Below are positions 6,579-6,837 of a stretch of 6,837 nt of DNA, in pieces (the first letter of the stretch is position 1; every line of letters starts with the position of its first letter). Source of the DNA: an uncultured Terriglobales bacterium (GTDB taxonomy: Bacteria > Acidobacteriota > Terriglobia > Terriglobales > Acidobacteriaceae); contig CATPBY010000537.1 in NCBI GenBank assembly GCA_955652845.1, forward strand, positions 1 through 6,837. The letters are read 5' to 3'. The position numbers and the translations under genes are program-made. A model generated the notes under the pieces. The model had not been told where the DNA came from. It saw nothing but the letters and a program-made list of their open reading frames with translations, and did not search any database.

Positions 6579-6656
6579 ATTTCTCCCCTCACCTTTTCCT
6601 TATCAAGAGGCTTGGATCAGTCAGAAAACGGAAGTATTCGCCAATTCGAAAGCAGC

Positions 6657-6837
6657 TTACTCTTTGTCATGCTCTGAAGCCAGAAACATGCGTATCTGCT
6701 CGATCAGTTCGTCAGACAAGAACGAGTCCAGGTGACGGTGGCGATAGCCACGAATCCATGAACGAGCGTCCCGGACCGCGCGGTCGGTGTGATCACGAGG
6801 GTGATCGTGCCAGCGTGGCCAGGGCGCAGTGTACGGG
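6657..6837 (-). CDS. Unidentified protein, C-terminal 59 residues (runs off right edge)
   Basis: An open minus-strand frame enters from the right edge and ends with TAA at 6659-6657. The visible part is rich in His, Arg, Asp and Trp (PRWHDHPRDHTDRAVRDA, then WIRGYRHRHLDSF) and ends in an amphipathic helix-like segment (LSDELIEQIRMFLASEHDKE). The other two minus-strand frames are interrupted, and the composition looks like a real soluble protein tail rather than a chance frame. I do not recognise the family. The oxidoreductase begins 115 bp downstream on the same strand, so co-transcription is possible; no terminator is seen between them. Confidence 0.55.
   Translation of the reverse strand, partial: PYTAPWPRWHDHPRDHTDRAVRDARSWIRGYRHRHLDSFLSDELIEQIRMFLASEHDKE

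Noticed and set aside
6541..6656. Iron-sulfur domain hidden by a frameshift upstream of the oxidoreductase
   Set aside because: All three minus-strand frames were read; none contains a Cys cluster and stops are frequent, so a simple frameshift cannot restore the domain.
1..6837. CRISPR arrays, tRNA or rRNA genes, transposases, attachment sites
   Set aside because: No regularly spaced long repeats, no cloverleaf-like sequences and no transposase or integrase motifs were seen on either strand.

Overview
The window looks like chromosomal DNA of a diderm bacterium, most likely an acidobacterium. This is an inference from three things: the style of the 956-residue BamA, the N-terminus of the TonB-like protein (an acidobacterial pattern recalled from memory, not searched), and the 'prokaryotic molybdopterin oxidoreductase' subtype next to them. 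Base composition is moderately GC-rich. Every gene I can support lies on the minus strand, so transcription runs from high to low coordinates.

In transcription order the layout is as follows. (1) 6837-6657: the last 59 codons of an unidentified protein, cut by the window edge. (2) 6541-4553: a molybdopterin-dependent oxidoreductase that keeps its catalytic and cofactor-binding domains but lacks the N-terminal [4Fe-4S] domain usual for its relatives. Its first ~27 codons run through a palindromic, REP-like double hairpin (6485-6524). (3) 4531-4501: a promoter with a perfect TATAAT box. (4) 4408-1538: bamA, the outer-membrane beta-barrel assembly factor, best started at a GTG behind AGGAGG. (5) 1537-1167: an intergenic stretch holding three direct CGGTCCG heptamers, a strong sigma-70-type promoter (TTGACG, 18 bp, TATAAT) and a ~205-nt untranslated leader. 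(6) 1166-417: a Skp/OmpH-family periplasmic chaperone with an Ala-rich linker and a Pro/Thr/Lys-rich tail. (7) 380-351: a clear intrinsic terminator. (8) 269-1: the N-terminal 89 codons of a TonB-like energy transducer that leaves the window at its left edge.

Functionally, bamA and skp form an outer-membrane biogenesis pair: Skp carries unfolded beta-barrel proteins across the periplasm and BamA inserts them. The TonB-like protein would energise TonB-dependent transporters, which are themselves BamA clients. bamA and skp each appear to have their own promoter, and the skp unit ends at the terminator before the tonB-like gene. The oxidoreductase seems functionally unrelated.

I found no clearly novel system. 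The best leads are the missing Fe-S domain with a repeat-derived N-terminus, the long skp leader with upstream heptamers, and the promoter that decides the bamA start. No RNA gene, CRISPR array, transposase or integrase was recognised.
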